Shown here: one piece after another, positions 24,349-33,322 of the stretch
Position numbering within the stretch: position 1 is the first letter of the stretch
Layout: every line of letters starts with the position of its first letter
Source of the DNA: JBBDRW01 sp040905265
Lineage (GTDB): Bacteria; Bacteroidota; Rhodothermia; Balneolales; Balneolaceae
Length of the DNA stretch: 39,043 nt
NCBI GenBank assembly: GCA_040905265.1
Contig: JBBDRW010000079.1
Location: 1-39,043 of the forward strand
Reading direction: 5' to 3'
Made by a program: the position numbers and the translations under genes
Notes under the pieces: model-generated
Seen by the model: the letters and a program-made list of their open reading frames with translations, nothing else
Database searches by the model: none
What the model was told of the DNA's origin: nothing

Positions 24349-27300
24349 ATGCAAAAGTGCAATAAATTCGTACTTCTCTTCTCTTTCTGTGCCATTCTGG
24401 GATTTATATCAAATCTGATTATACCTGATCGTACAGAAGCTGCCAACAGTACAGATACCAAGATTGAAAATGTCCGCATTTCGGTCCACCTGGAAAATGC
24501 CACGATTTCGGAAGCTCTGGAGGATATAGAATCAAAGACCATTTTCAGGTTTCTCTATAACAAGTCGAGAGTTGAGATGCATGATTCCCGAATTCATCTG
24601 CAGTATTCTGAGGCCAGTGTCGAACAGGTTCTTAAGGACATGTCCAAACAGACAGGTGCTCATTTCCGGCAGGTCGGTCAGACGATTGCCGTCAGTTTTC
24701 CTGAAACCAATCCTACACCCATTGAAGTGGTACAATTTCGCGTGGCAGGAAGGGTTATGGACTCAGAAAATGGTGAGCTACTGCCGGGTGTAAATATTGT
24801 TATTAAAGGTAGTAACAGTGGTACGGCCACAGATATATCCGGAGAGTTCGAACTGAGTGTGCCTTCTCTGGGTGATACCCTTATGGTAACCTATATCGGT
24901 TACGAACTGCAGGAAGTGCCGATCAACGGCCGAACGGAACTGGATATTCACATGCAGCCACAGGCACTGGTGGGGGAAGAACTGGTGGTAACTGCTTTTG
25001 GAGTTTCAAGGCAAAGAGAAGCTGTTGCATATTCCGTTTCTGAAATTGACGGAGAGGCTTTGGCTACCGTACGGACCAGTAACATTGCAGATAATCTGAG
25101 CGGAAGGATCGCCGGTGTGAACGCTTCCCAGATGGGTGGTGGAGTGGCCGGAAATTCCAGCAGGGTCATTATTCGTGGAACCGGATCCACTCAGGGGAAC
25201 AACCAACCACTGTATGTCATCAACGGCATGCCGATGTCCAACAACAACCGGATGGAATCTGCTTTCGGTCCGGGATCCTCCAAATCGGACAAAGGGGATG
25301 GTATCCAGCACATCAATTCCGATGATATTGAGTCGATCAACGTTTTAAAAGGTGGTGCAGCGGCTGCTCTCTACGGCAGCAAAGCAGCTAACGGAGTCAT
25401 TTTGATCACAACCAAAAAAGGTTCCTCCCAGCGGGATGGAATCGGCGTTGAATTCAACTCCAATGTAACGGTCGGAATGATTAATCGGTATCCCAAACTG
25501 CAGTCGGAATTCGGCCAGGGAGTGGGGGGTCAGCGGCCTCAAACAGCCCAGGAAGCCTATGCATCCGGAAGACTGACTTTTGGAGAACGAATTTCTGATG
25601 TGGAAGGGGATCCCACCGTGAATTTTGACGGGGAAATGCGTCCCTATGTATATCACTCGATCAAGGATCAGATGCAGACGTTCTACCGGAATAGCGTGGA
25701 GTCCAGCAATACACTGGCTTTTGACGGAGGCGTCGACGGGGTTGTCTACCGGCTTTCCCTGTCAAACCTGGATGCAAGTAATATCCAGCCGAACTCCGGG
25801 TACAACCGGAAATCGGCCAACCTGAATATGCAGGCAATGCCGAGTGAAAAGCTGACGATTTCGGGAACGGTTCAATACACCTATGATGAGGGTCATAACC
25901 GGCCGATTATTGACTATGCACCGGACAATGTGAACTGGGGTGTGACTATGCTTGCCAACACGGTGCCGATTGAAGCTCTTGCACCTGGTTACTATGAAGA
26001 TACCATGATTGAAAAGGAATGGAATCACGTAGCCATTGCCACCAATCCATATTTCATTGTCAACCGGATGAAGAATATGGATTCAAAGAACCGGGTCATT
26101 TCCCAGGCCAGTGTCACCTACGATATCCTGCCCAATCTCTATATCAAGGGAGATCTCATGAGGGATTTCGAAATCTGGAGCTCCGAGTATATTCAGCCGA
26201 TAGGAACCGCTGCAAATCCCAACGGAGCCTACAGGGCCACTGATGAGGAGTATGCCCGATTAAGTATTCAGACGGTGATGGGGTATGACAATACCTATCA
26301 TAATTTCAACTTCTCAACCCTGGTGGGTGGAAACATCGAGCGAACCGATAACAATCGTGCCCTTCATTCAGGGATTGATTTCGTCATTCCGGAGTTTTAC
26401 AGCTTTTCAAATCTGGGAACAACCACTACCAATCTGGGTGTTGTACGGGAAGGGACGAATTCAGTATTTGGTTCACTGGATGTCGATTACCGGCAGATCA
26501 TTTACCTGTCCTTTACCGGTCGACAGGATTGGTTCTCTACCCTCAATCTTGGGGATAACAGCATTTTTTATCCATCAGTCGGCGGTAGTCTGGTGCTCTC
26601 AAACCTCTGGGAGCTGCCCGAAAGCATTAGTTTTGCACGGGTCCGTGCATCCTGGGCACAGGTTGGAAGTGCAACTGTAAGTCCGTACGCGATTAATGAA
26701 ACCTATACGCTACAGGAGGGCGGGCATCTTGGAAATCCTGTCCAGCTGATGTCAAGATCACAGGCAAACTCCGATCTGAGACCCCTGACCTCAACAACAA
26801 GGGAAGTTGGGTTTGACCTTGATTTTTTCGACAGGAGGTTTGGCATTGACTTTACCGTTTATGAGAAAAAAAATGAGGACGATATCATATCAACCAGCCT
26901 TGCCTCTTCCTCCGGGGCAACGTCCACTATCATCAATGCAGGAGAAATTAACAACAGGGGTGTTGAACTGTTGCTGACAGCGGAACCTGTCCGGAATGTC
27001 GATTTCCGGTGGAGAACCAGTTACAATCTCGGGTACAACCGGAACAGAGTCATACGACTGGCCCCTGACACCCCAGAGGGGGGGACCAGCCTGATCGGAC
27101 ATCCGGTGAGCATGTTCTTTGAACCCGGTATGGTATTTACCGAAGATGGCACGCCTGTCTACAACAGTACCAGTAATTATGAACTTCGTTCAGAAGCCCA
27201 GCCGATGGGGCCCGGAGTGCCCCCATGGACCATGGGTCTCTCCAATACATTCTTTTACAAGAACTTCTCTCTGGATGTTCTGCTGGATGCGAAATTCGGT

Positions 27301-27738
27301 AACTACTTCTATTCACAACAGCATGCTTATTTCCAGCGGTTCGGGCACGCCAAAGAGACCCTGCCGGGCAGAGAAGAGGGTTTGACGGTGACGGGTGTCG
27401 ACGAGGACGGGAATCCCTTTGAACACTACTGGGCTCCCGAGCTGATGGATACCTACTACAATAACCAGGGGCAGTATCGTGCCATGTTTGTACAGGATGG
27501 AAGTTTCATCAAGCTTCGCAGTATCAGTTTCGGATACAACATTCCGGTCGGCAACATCAGTTTTCTGGAATCTGCGGAAATATCTGTGGTCGGACGCAAT
27601 CTTGCGATTCTCTATTCAAAAACCGAACACTTTGACCCGGAGCAGGGGCATGACCCCACGGATAACCGACAGGTTCGGGCAGGGACTCAGCTTCCACGGA
27701 CGCGGAATATCGGAATGAACGTGAACCTGAGATTCTGA
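24349..27738 (+). CDS. SusC/RagA-family TonB-dependent receptor with STN domain (pair 2)
   Basis: Second TonB-dependent importer, 1129 aa, with the same plan as the first: signal peptide (1-31), STN domain (about 43-116, VRISVHLENATISEALEDI), carboxypeptidase-regulatory-like domain (about 131-205, AGRVMDSENGELLPGVNI), plug (about 215-345, including IESINVLKGGAAAALYGSKA) and barrel ending in NLRF. The two receptors resemble each other in the N-terminal domains but differ clearly in the barrel, so ligands may be related and not the same. GAGAGGA ten bases upstream supports the start. The SusD partner follows within 50 bases. No FecR-type anti-sigma gene is near, despite the STN domain. Confidence 0.95.
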   Translation: MQKCNKFVLLFSFCAILGFISNLIIPDRTEAANSTDTKIENVRISVHLENATISEALEDIESKTIFRFLYNKSRVEMHDSRIHLQYSEASVEQVLKDMSKQTGAHFRQVGQTIAVSFPETNPTPIEVVQFRVAGRVMDSENGELLPGVNIVIKGSNSGTATDISGEFELSVPSLGDTLMVTYIGYELQEVPINGRTELDIHMQPQALVGEELVVTAFGVSRQREAVAYSVSEIDGEALATVRTSNIADNLSGRIAGVNASQMGGGVAGNSSRVIIRGTGSTQGNNQPLYVINGMPMSNNNRMESAFGPGSSKSDKGDGIQHINSDDIESINVLKGGAAAALYGSKAANGVILITTKKGSSQRDGIGVEFNSNVTVGMINRYPKLQSEFGQGVGGQRPQTAQEAYASGRLTFGERISDVEGDPTVNFDGEMRPYVYHSIKDQMQTFYRNSVESSNTLAFDGGVDGVVYRLSLSNLDASNIQPNSGYNRKSANLNMQAMPSEKLTISGTVQYTYDEGHNRPIIDYAPDNVNWGVTMLANTVPIEALAPGYYEDTMIEKEWNHVAIATNPYFIVNRMKNMDSKNRVISQASVTYDILPNLYIKGDLMRDFEIWSSEYIQPIGTAANPNGAYRATDEEYARLSIQTVMGYDNTYHNFNFSTLVGGNIERTDNNRALHSGIDFVIPEFYSFSNLGTTTTNLGVVREGTNSVFGSLDVDYRQIIYLSFTGRQDWFSTLNLGDNSIFYPSVGGSLVLSNLWELPESISFARVRASWAQVGSATVSPYAINETYTLQEGGHLGNPVQLMSRSQANSDLRPLTSTTREVGFDLDFFDRRFGIDFTVYEKKNEDDIISTSLASSSGATSTIINAGEINNRGVELLLTAEPVRNVDFRWRTSYNLGYNRNRVIRLAPDTPEGGTSLIGHPVSMFFEPGMVFTEDGTPVYNSTSNYELRSEAQPMGPGVPPWTMGLSNTFFYKNFSLDVLLDAKFGNYFYSQQHAYFQRFGHAKETLPGREEGLTVTGVDEDGNPFEHYWAPELMDTYYNNQGQYRAMFVQDGSFIKLRSISFGYNIPVGNISFLESAEISVVGRNLAILYSKTEHFDPEQGHDPTDNRQVRAGTQLPRTRNIGMNVNLRF

Positions 27739-27786
27739 AACAGCTTGGAGGCGTTGCTATCAATGAAAACTGAAAAGTCTATCATT

Positions 27787-29397
27787 ATGAAAATCAAGTC
27801 ATTAACCACACATCTGTATGCGACAGGATTGATTCTTCTGTTGGTTTCTTGTGAAGAGATTACGACAGATTTGTCACATCTGAATGAGAATCCGGACGCT
27901 GTAGAGGAACTCAACCCCAGCTACATGTTCACTTTTTCTCAGCTGGGGCTTCATGGGAATTTTCAAAGCTATGTCTGGACGGCAAGCCAGGCGATGCAGC
28001 ATTTCTCCACACAACATGAAGTGCCCGCGCCTGGTGACAAGTATTTCAGCGAGACCGGGGCCAGAGCCATGTGGCAGTGGTATACGGGAGGAACGTCCGC
28101 ACAAACTGGTGTATCGACAGCCGGCCTCCGGAATATCCAGCGAGTTATCCGGGAGGTGGAGGGTTCCCCCGAAGATGTGAACAAACTATCGGCAGCGCGT
28201 ATCATCAAGGTTTACATCTTTCACATTATGACAGACATCCACGGCGACATTCCCTATAGTGAAGCTTTGCGTGCGGATGAGGGAATCCTTCAACCGAAGT
28301 ATGATACGCAGGAAGAGATCTACATTGATATGTTGAATGAACTGGATGAAGCAGCCAGCGCTTTTACCGCGGGACAGCCAACTTTCGGAGGTGCCGATCT
28401 GTTCTATAATGGAGATGTGGTTCAGTGGCAGCAGTTTGCCTATTCGCTCATGCTCCGCCTGGCCATGCGTTTGACGGAAGTTCGTGAGGATCTTGCGGAA
28501 GAGTATGTTCGTAAAGCCATCGAAGGTGGTGTGATCACCGAAGACGCAGATATAGCTAAAATCGATTACAGCGGGAGTGGTACAGAAGCAGAACGTAGTC
28601 CGAAAGCCGAACATCTGCTACTTGTCGATTTCTACAATCCACAGGCAAACAGGGAAAACAGACATGGCGGAAAATATTCCGCAACCTTTATCGATCAGCT
28701 TAAGGAGACCGACGATCCCAGACTGGAAGCGATATCTGTTGTTTGGCGGCCGTCGAATCAGCCGGACCGGCTGGTGGATATGTATACCGATCCGGAAATG
28801 CAGGAAGGTCTTGAAAGTGGTGTTCATTTCAATACCCCGGCAAATTACTCGGATCTTTCGGAGCCGCACCCGAATACGGTCCTGAATCATGACTCTCCCA
28901 TGCTGGTTATGACCAACGCCGAGACCTACCTGCTTTTGGCTGAAGCCAGTCTCCGGGGGTGGTATTCAGGAAGTGAGGAGGAAGCCTATAATGAAGCGGT
29001 CCGTGCCGGGATGCGGCAATGGGCGTTGTTCGGCAGCGACGGAATTATATCTGCCGATCGGATTGAAACCTATCTGGAGGATAACCCCTACCCTGCCAGT
29101 GGAACCTTTGAGGAGAGACTGGATCGTATCAGTACGGAGAAGTGGACGTCCCTTTTCCTGGATTATTATGAGGTCTGGGCTAACTGGAGGCGAACCGGAT
29201 ACCCGGAGCTTACGCCGGCAAATTATCCTGGGAATATTACCGGCGGAACCATTCCGAGACGATTGATCATACCTGACTCCGAACTGAATGATAATGAAGA
29301 GAATTTCCTGGATGCTCTGGAGCGACAGGGAGTGGGGAATGACTATACCAGTACTGTCTGGTGGGATCCGATGCACCCGCAGCAGCAGTTGAATTAG
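27787..29397 (+). CDS. SusD/RagB-family outer-membrane lipoprotein (pair 2)
   Basis: Ligand-binding lipoprotein partner of the SusC just upstream. The frame is open from 27745 but ATG 27787 gives the normal signal MKIKSLTTHLYATGLILLLVSC with lipid Cys22. SusD-like_2 features: LNENPDAVEELNPSYMF, AARIIKVYIFHIMTDIHGDIPYSEA, FAYSLMLRLAMRL, NAETYLLLAEASLRGW and ISTEKWTSLFLDYYEVWANWRRTGYP. At 536 aa it is normal. The C-terminal bases overlap the beginning of a longer open frame for the next ridA, but the likely ridA start lies 98 bases further on. Confidence 0.93.
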   Translation: MKIKSLTTHLYATGLILLLVSCEEITTDLSHLNENPDAVEELNPSYMFTFSQLGLHGNFQSYVWTASQAMQHFSTQHEVPAPGDKYFSETGARAMWQWYTGGTSAQTGVSTAGLRNIQRVIREVEGSPEDVNKLSAARIIKVYIFHIMTDIHGDIPYSEALRADEGILQPKYDTQEEIYIDMLNELDEAASAFTAGQPTFGGADLFYNGDVVQWQQFAYSLMLRLAMRLTEVREDLAEEYVRKAIEGGVITEDADIAKIDYSGSGTEAERSPKAEHLLLVDFYNPQANRENRHGGKYSATFIDQLKETDDPRLEAISVVWRPSNQPDRLVDMYTDPEMQEGLESGVHFNTPANYSDLSEPHPNTVLNHDSPMLVMTNAETYLLLAEASLRGWYSGSEEEAYNEAVRAGMRQWALFGSDGIISADRIETYLEDNPYPASGTFEERLDRISTEKWTSLFLDYYEVWANWRRTGYPELTPANYPGNITGGTIPRRLIIPDSELNDNEENFLDALERQGVGNDYTSTVWWDPMHPQQQLN

Positions 29398-29495
29398 TAG
29401 TCAAAGCGACAATTCTTCCAGGATCTGTTTCTTTTAACGGACAGACCTGGAGGAATCAAAAGATGGTGAAACCCCCAAGTAAAGAAAGAAGATCG

Positions 29496-30059
29496 ATGAA
29501 GCAGAACCTACTTTTCTTTTTGATGCTATTCATTTCTTTCTCCTGTACGAATTCAGATAAAGAACCGTCTCCCGATGTTTATGAACGGCTGGAGGAGCTT
29601 GGAATCGAGCTGGAAGGGCCAGGGCCTCCCCCGTTTAATTTTGTTTACGCCGTTCGGTCCGGGAATCTCATTTTCATGGCATCCCACGGCCCCTACAAAC
29701 CGGGAGTTGGTTATCTGTCAGGTAAAGTCGGTGAAGGCCAATTGTCAATAGAAGAAGGCCGTGAAGCCGCCCGATTAACGGGTATATCCCTTTTGAATTC
29801 TCTGGATCAGGAAATCGGTGATCTGAACAGAGTGAAGCGCATTGTCAAAGTCTTCGGGATGGTCAATGCGGTCCCTTCCTTCAGGGAACAGCCCCAGGTT
29901 ATTAATGGCTTTTCTGACTTGATAATTGATGTATTCGGGGAAGAGAAAGGCAAACATGCCCGCGCAGCAGTTGGAATGGGTTCGATGCATGGAGTCGTGG
30001 GAATCGAAATGATCGTAGAAATAGAAGAGGAAGGTCTGTTGTCAAAGCTCTTCAACTAA
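29496..30059 (+). CDS. RidA/YjgF-family lipoprotein (copy 2)
   Basis: Second exported RidA relative. ATG 29496, behind an AAAGAAAGAAG site, gives MKQNLLFFLMLFISFSC with lipid Cys17; the frame open since 29361 would start inside susD. The domain is close to copy 1: GDLNRVKRIVKVFGMVNAVPSF, QPQVINGFSDLIIDVFGEEKGKHARAAVGMGSM and VGIEMIVEI. The Arg in HARAAVG keeps the active-site position. It probably detoxifies or converts an enamine/imine in the periplasm, parallel to copy 1, but this operon has no PLP gene of its own, so it may use that of the first operon or act on a different intermediate. Confidence 0.86.
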   Translation: MKQNLLFFLMLFISFSCTNSDKEPSPDVYERLEELGIELEGPGPPPFNFVYAVRSGNLIFMASHGPYKPGVGYLSGKVGEGQLSIEEGREAARLTGISLLNSLDQEIGDLNRVKRIVKVFGMVNAVPSFREQPQVINGFSDLIIDVFGEEKGKHARAAVGMGSMHGVVGIEMIVEIEEEGLLSKLFN

Positions 30060-30091
30060 CCCCTTATTATCACACAATCACTGGTGCCATA

Positions 30092-31549
30092 ATGAACCAT
30101 ACGAAAATAAACCCAGGAGTTTCCCGCCGGAAATTTCTAGAACGAATGTCTCTCAGTGCAGTTGCTCTTCCATGGGCACTGTCCGCAGGATCGGAAGGGC
30201 AGGGCCGGGATGCAAAACCGATCGCTGCTACTAGCAACCTTATAATTGAGGATATTGAAATTCATGAAATCTCTCCGCCGTTCCAGGAGTTTAACGCCTC
30301 TTGGCTCACCCAATATTATGGACTGGATATTCAGTACCGGGGGATTTACATCCTGCGAATGGGGAACGGTCTGACAGGGTATGGGGAAAGCTGGAAATCT
30401 GCACCTGACAGGGAGAGTTTCAGGGGGTATATCGGGCAAACCCTTTTTGATGTACTCAACCACACCAACAATGCGGCTTTGAATATGGCAGTTCATGATG
30501 TTATCGGGAAGCATCTTGGAGTGCCGGTCTGGAAACTCATTGGTCCGAAAATTCGCTCCTGGGTGCCGGTAGCTGCATGGACGGCATCCCAACCGCCCGA
30601 AGCGATGGCGAAGGAGGTGATTCACGCCTCCCAAAAAGGATATCGGTGGCTGAAGTACCACCCGGATGTTTTGCAGAATGTGATTGCTCAGACAGAAGCC
30701 ATGCAGAGAGTGGCTCCATCCTGGTTCCGTATCCACTATGATTTTAATGGATATTCGAGCGTGGAAAGCATGGCTCCTGTTCTCAGAGAATTGGAAAAAT
30801 TTCCGATTGCCGGTCGTTTAGAGGACCCCATCGAGGCCAGTGATTATGAAGGTTATCGCCTTTTACGTGAAAAATGTGCCATCCCCGTACTGAAACATCG
30901 CGGGTCGACAGAAAGTGACCTGCTCGAAAACTGTTGCAACGGAGTGGTCATTGCGAGCTCCGTCCGAAATGATCAAAAGCTGGACTTTCTGGCTGATCTC
31001 GTCAACACGCCCCTGCTATTTCAGCATGTAGGTGGAGGAATCACTCAGGCATATATGTCTCATAAGGCAGCAGTCTTTCCCATGGCGGAGCTGGACCATT
31101 TGACGGGCAGTAATATTTGGATGGATGATGTAATCGATGAACAGATTGAGGTCGTCAATGGAAAAATCAAAGTGCTGGATGAGCCGGGTCTTGGGGTGAC
31201 GGTTAATGAAGAGAAACTGAGAAGATATTCAACGGACAGGATGAACAATCAATACAAGCGTCTCCTGACTCGGGTACGTTACGAAGGAGGTCTCGTCCTG
31301 TTTTTCCGCCATAACGGTAATACATTTGAGGGGAATCAGCGTTTTATGGGTTTTCGCCATGGTGAATATCACGCATCGCCTACCTTGCGTGCCAATATAC
31401 CGCCTTCCGATCTGCCGGGCACTTTGTCGGGTTATGCGAACCCTGTGATCACGGAGTTCTGGGAAGATGACTCGACAGAAGCTTTTGAGCAGATGTGGAG
31501 ACGTACAGAATCGGGCTCAGTATGGATGGAGGATGAGGAGGCTACTTAA
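30092..31549 (+). CDS. Tat-exported enolase-superfamily (mandelate racemase-like) protein with atypical active site
   Basis: A 485-aa protein with a strong Tat signal (SRRKFLERMSLSAVALPWALSA). The mid-region resembles mandelate racemase-type barrels: NMAVHDVIGKHLGVPVWKLIG, then a strand ending WLKYHPD (Lys188, His190), HYDFNG (Asp217, Asn219) and RLEDPIE (Glu244). The expected second Lys of K-x-K is His, and the expected third metal carboxylate falls at KHRG (268-271), with no acid there. His312 in FQHVGGG could be the C-terminal base. It may be a dehydratase or racemase of a sugar acid with modified chemistry, or inactive. The C-terminal 100 residues (from about 385) are an extension not typical of the family. 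Confidence 0.72.
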   Translation: MNHTKINPGVSRRKFLERMSLSAVALPWALSAGSEGQGRDAKPIAATSNLIIEDIEIHEISPPFQEFNASWLTQYYGLDIQYRGIYILRMGNGLTGYGESWKSAPDRESFRGYIGQTLFDVLNHTNNAALNMAVHDVIGKHLGVPVWKLIGPKIRSWVPVAAWTASQPPEAMAKEVIHASQKGYRWLKYHPDVLQNVIAQTEAMQRVAPSWFRIHYDFNGYSSVESMAPVLRELEKFPIAGRLEDPIEASDYEGYRLLREKCAIPVLKHRGSTESDLLENCCNGVVIASSVRNDQKLDFLADLVNTPLLFQHVGGGITQAYMSHKAAVFPMAELDHLTGSNIWMDDVIDEQIEVVNGKIKVLDEPGLGVTVNEEKLRRYSTDRMNNQYKRLLTRVRYEGGLVLFFRHNGNTFEGNQRFMGFRHGEYHASPTLRANIPPSDLPGTLSGYANPVITEFWEDDSTEAFEQMWRRTESGSVWMEDEEAT

Positions 31550-32505
31550 TGAAAGCAAAACCGGCCTTATTGCTGATCCTGCTCCTCTTTTTCGTCTCCG
31601 ATTCCCTGCTTTATGCGCAGGTTGAATCGAAAGTGACAATCGTTGCTCCTGTCGGAGAGGTCCTCTACTATACCCATCAATGGGAGGGAGAGCGATCTCC
31701 TGACGGCAGACCCTATGTTTCGGATGACCTGCTGGAAAGACTGAAGAGGATACAAGTGGAAGATGTCTGGCAGTTATTGCACGAAATGGGCTATGAAAAC
31801 CAGTTTGAAGGAGGTTGGAAGATGCTTCACATCGATCAGCCGATGGTTGGAAGAGCTCTGACAGCACTTTATATGCCCAGTCGTCCGGATGTGGAAGAGA
31901 GAGTTACCGAAGAAGGCTGGGCGGCAGGTCATGTCGGGCCGATGAATTCCTGGCCGATCGATACGCTCCAGCTGGGAGATATTTATGTGGCCGATGCTTA
32001 CGGAAAGGTGGAAGAAGGTGTACTGATTGGAGGTAATCTCGGCAATTCCATCTATGGCAGAAGTGAAAACGGGGTTCTTTTTGACGGTGGTGTTCGTGAT
32101 GTGGCAGCATTACGGGAAATCGAGGGGTTCAATGCAGTGGTACGGGATTGGGATCCGAAGTACCCCGAAGGGATGATGCTTGCGGGCATTAACATTCCTG
32201 TGCGAATCGGGCAGGTTACCGTGCTACCTGGCGACGTGATTCTGTCAAAAGAGGTAGGGACAGTGGTTATTCCCCCACACCTTGTGGAGGAGGTTGTGAT
32301 AACTGCAGAAATTATTTCCCTTAGAGATGAATTTGTTCATGAACGGGTTCGGCAAAACGTCTACACCCCCGGTCAGGTTGATACAAGGTGGACGAAAGAA
32401 ATAGAAGAGGATTTTCTGGAATGGATACAGGTGGATGAACGAATTAACCGCCTTCCTGTTCCAGTCAGCGAAATGCAGGAGTTTATGCAGCACCGGACCT
32501 GGTAG
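31549..32505 (+). CDS. RraA-fold protein with signal peptide, exported
   Basis: Relative of class II 4-hydroxy-2-oxo-acid aldolases with an unusual Sec signal (KPALLLILLLFFVSDSLLYAQ). The start overlaps the upstream TAA by one base, so it is coupled to the enolase-like gene. At 318 aa it is about 100 residues longer than cytoplasmic RraA: an N-terminal insertion (about 25-95) precedes the RraA core, where VLIGGNLGNSIYGRSENG and FDGGVRD keep the G-rich loop and Arg-Asp pair, and EVGTVVIPPHLVEE ends the core. A C-terminal helix-rich tail follows. A periplasmic lyase or hydratase acting after the enolase-like protein is plausible. Substrate unknown. Confidence 0.8.
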   Translation: MKAKPALLLILLLFFVSDSLLYAQVESKVTIVAPVGEVLYYTHQWEGERSPDGRPYVSDDLLERLKRIQVEDVWQLLHEMGYENQFEGGWKMLHIDQPMVGRALTALYMPSRPDVEERVTEEGWAAGHVGPMNSWPIDTLQLGDIYVADAYGKVEEGVLIGGNLGNSIYGRSENGVLFDGGVRDVAALREIEGFNAVVRDWDPKYPEGMMLAGINIPVRIGQVTVLPGDVILSKEVGTVVIPPHLVEEVVITAEIISLRDEFVHERVRQNVYTPGQVDTRWTKEIEEDFLEWIQVDERINRLPVPVSEMQEFMQHRTW

Positions 32506-32544
32506 CTTCCTGCTTGTAACTATATAAACAAAAACTCTCCCGGT

Positions 32545-33051
32545 ATGAATAAAACAAAACACTCCCGACGATCCATGATACATTCCCTCTTTGCGACTGT
32601 CGCAACGGCAGGCGCCGGAATCCTTGGATTGACGAATCTGTCTTCATGTACCCGCTCCCCAGAATCAGGGCAGGATTCCCCAACCGTTATATTGAGTGAC
32701 CCTACATCCCGAAGCAGCAATCTGCCGTATTGGTCGGAATGGGTGATGCATAACGGCCTTGTCTATATTGCCGGTAAGGGAGTCCATTTTGAGGGGGATA
32801 TTTCAGAACACACGACAGCCACACTCAACCTGATTGGAGAAATACTTGAAGATGCGGGATCTTCCATGGAGAATGTGCTGAAAGTGAATGTCTATCTGGA
32901 TAATATGGAGGATTATAAGGCAATGAATGAAGCCTATTTGGGAAGATTCGGGGACCATCCTCCGGTTCGTACGACAATTGCTTCACCGGGTGGCATACCG
33001 GGCAATGCCCTGGTCGAAATTGACTGCATTGCTAAGTTGAAAGATACCTGA
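32545..33051 (+). CDS. RidA/YjgF-family protein with Tat/lipoprotein signal (copy 3)
   Basis: Third exported RidA-family protein, and the closest to canonical RidA. The N-terminus combines a twin-arginine motif (HSRRSMIHSLF) with lipobox LSSC (Cys35), consistent with a Tat-exported lipoprotein. The YjgF domain (about 55-168) includes HNGLVYIAGKG, ILEDAGSSMENVLKVNVYLDNMEDYKAMNEAYLGRFG, and PPVRTTIASPGGIPGNALVEIDCIA with the active-site Arg. It follows the exported RraA gene by 39 bases. It differs in sequence from copies 1 and 2, so it probably belongs to another RidA subgroup and acts on a different imine. Confidence 0.88.
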   Translation: MNKTKHSRRSMIHSLFATVATAGAGILGLTNLSSCTRSPESGQDSPTVILSDPTSRSSNLPYWSEWVMHNGLVYIAGKGVHFEGDISEHTTATLNLIGEILEDAGSSMENVLKVNVYLDNMEDYKAMNEAYLGRFGDHPPVRTTIASPGGIPGNALVEIDCIAKLKDT

Positions 33052-33061
33052 ATGTCATGGT

Positions 33062-33232
33062 TCTTTGTTCTTTCATCAATGCGGAGAACAGGCGGTGGGA
33101 GTTCTGGATGATGTTTATTATAGCATTCGGAATGACAATGCATCCTCTGGCTTGCATTACTTTGTGAAAACCGTGCTGAATGCTCAGGAGGCCGTGTTGA
33201 CCGCATCAGCCAGCGGTGCATTCTTGTGTTAA
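33062..33232 (+). other. Open frame without a start, possible gene remnant
   Basis: The 271-base gap before the dipeptidase gene holds a frame open for 56 codons up to TAA 33230-33232, with protein-like composition (GVLDDVYYSIRND, FVKTVLNAQEAVLTASASGA). There is no ATG at its beginning. It could be the tail of a deleted gene. No family is recognised. Confidence 0.3.
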
Positions 33233-33322
33233 AAGTCTTGAGCGTTCCACCCTGAGCCTTGTAATTTTCATACTCCTTCCAATCCATTCATACGCCGGAG
33301 AATCGGCTTCAAAGAAGAAAAA

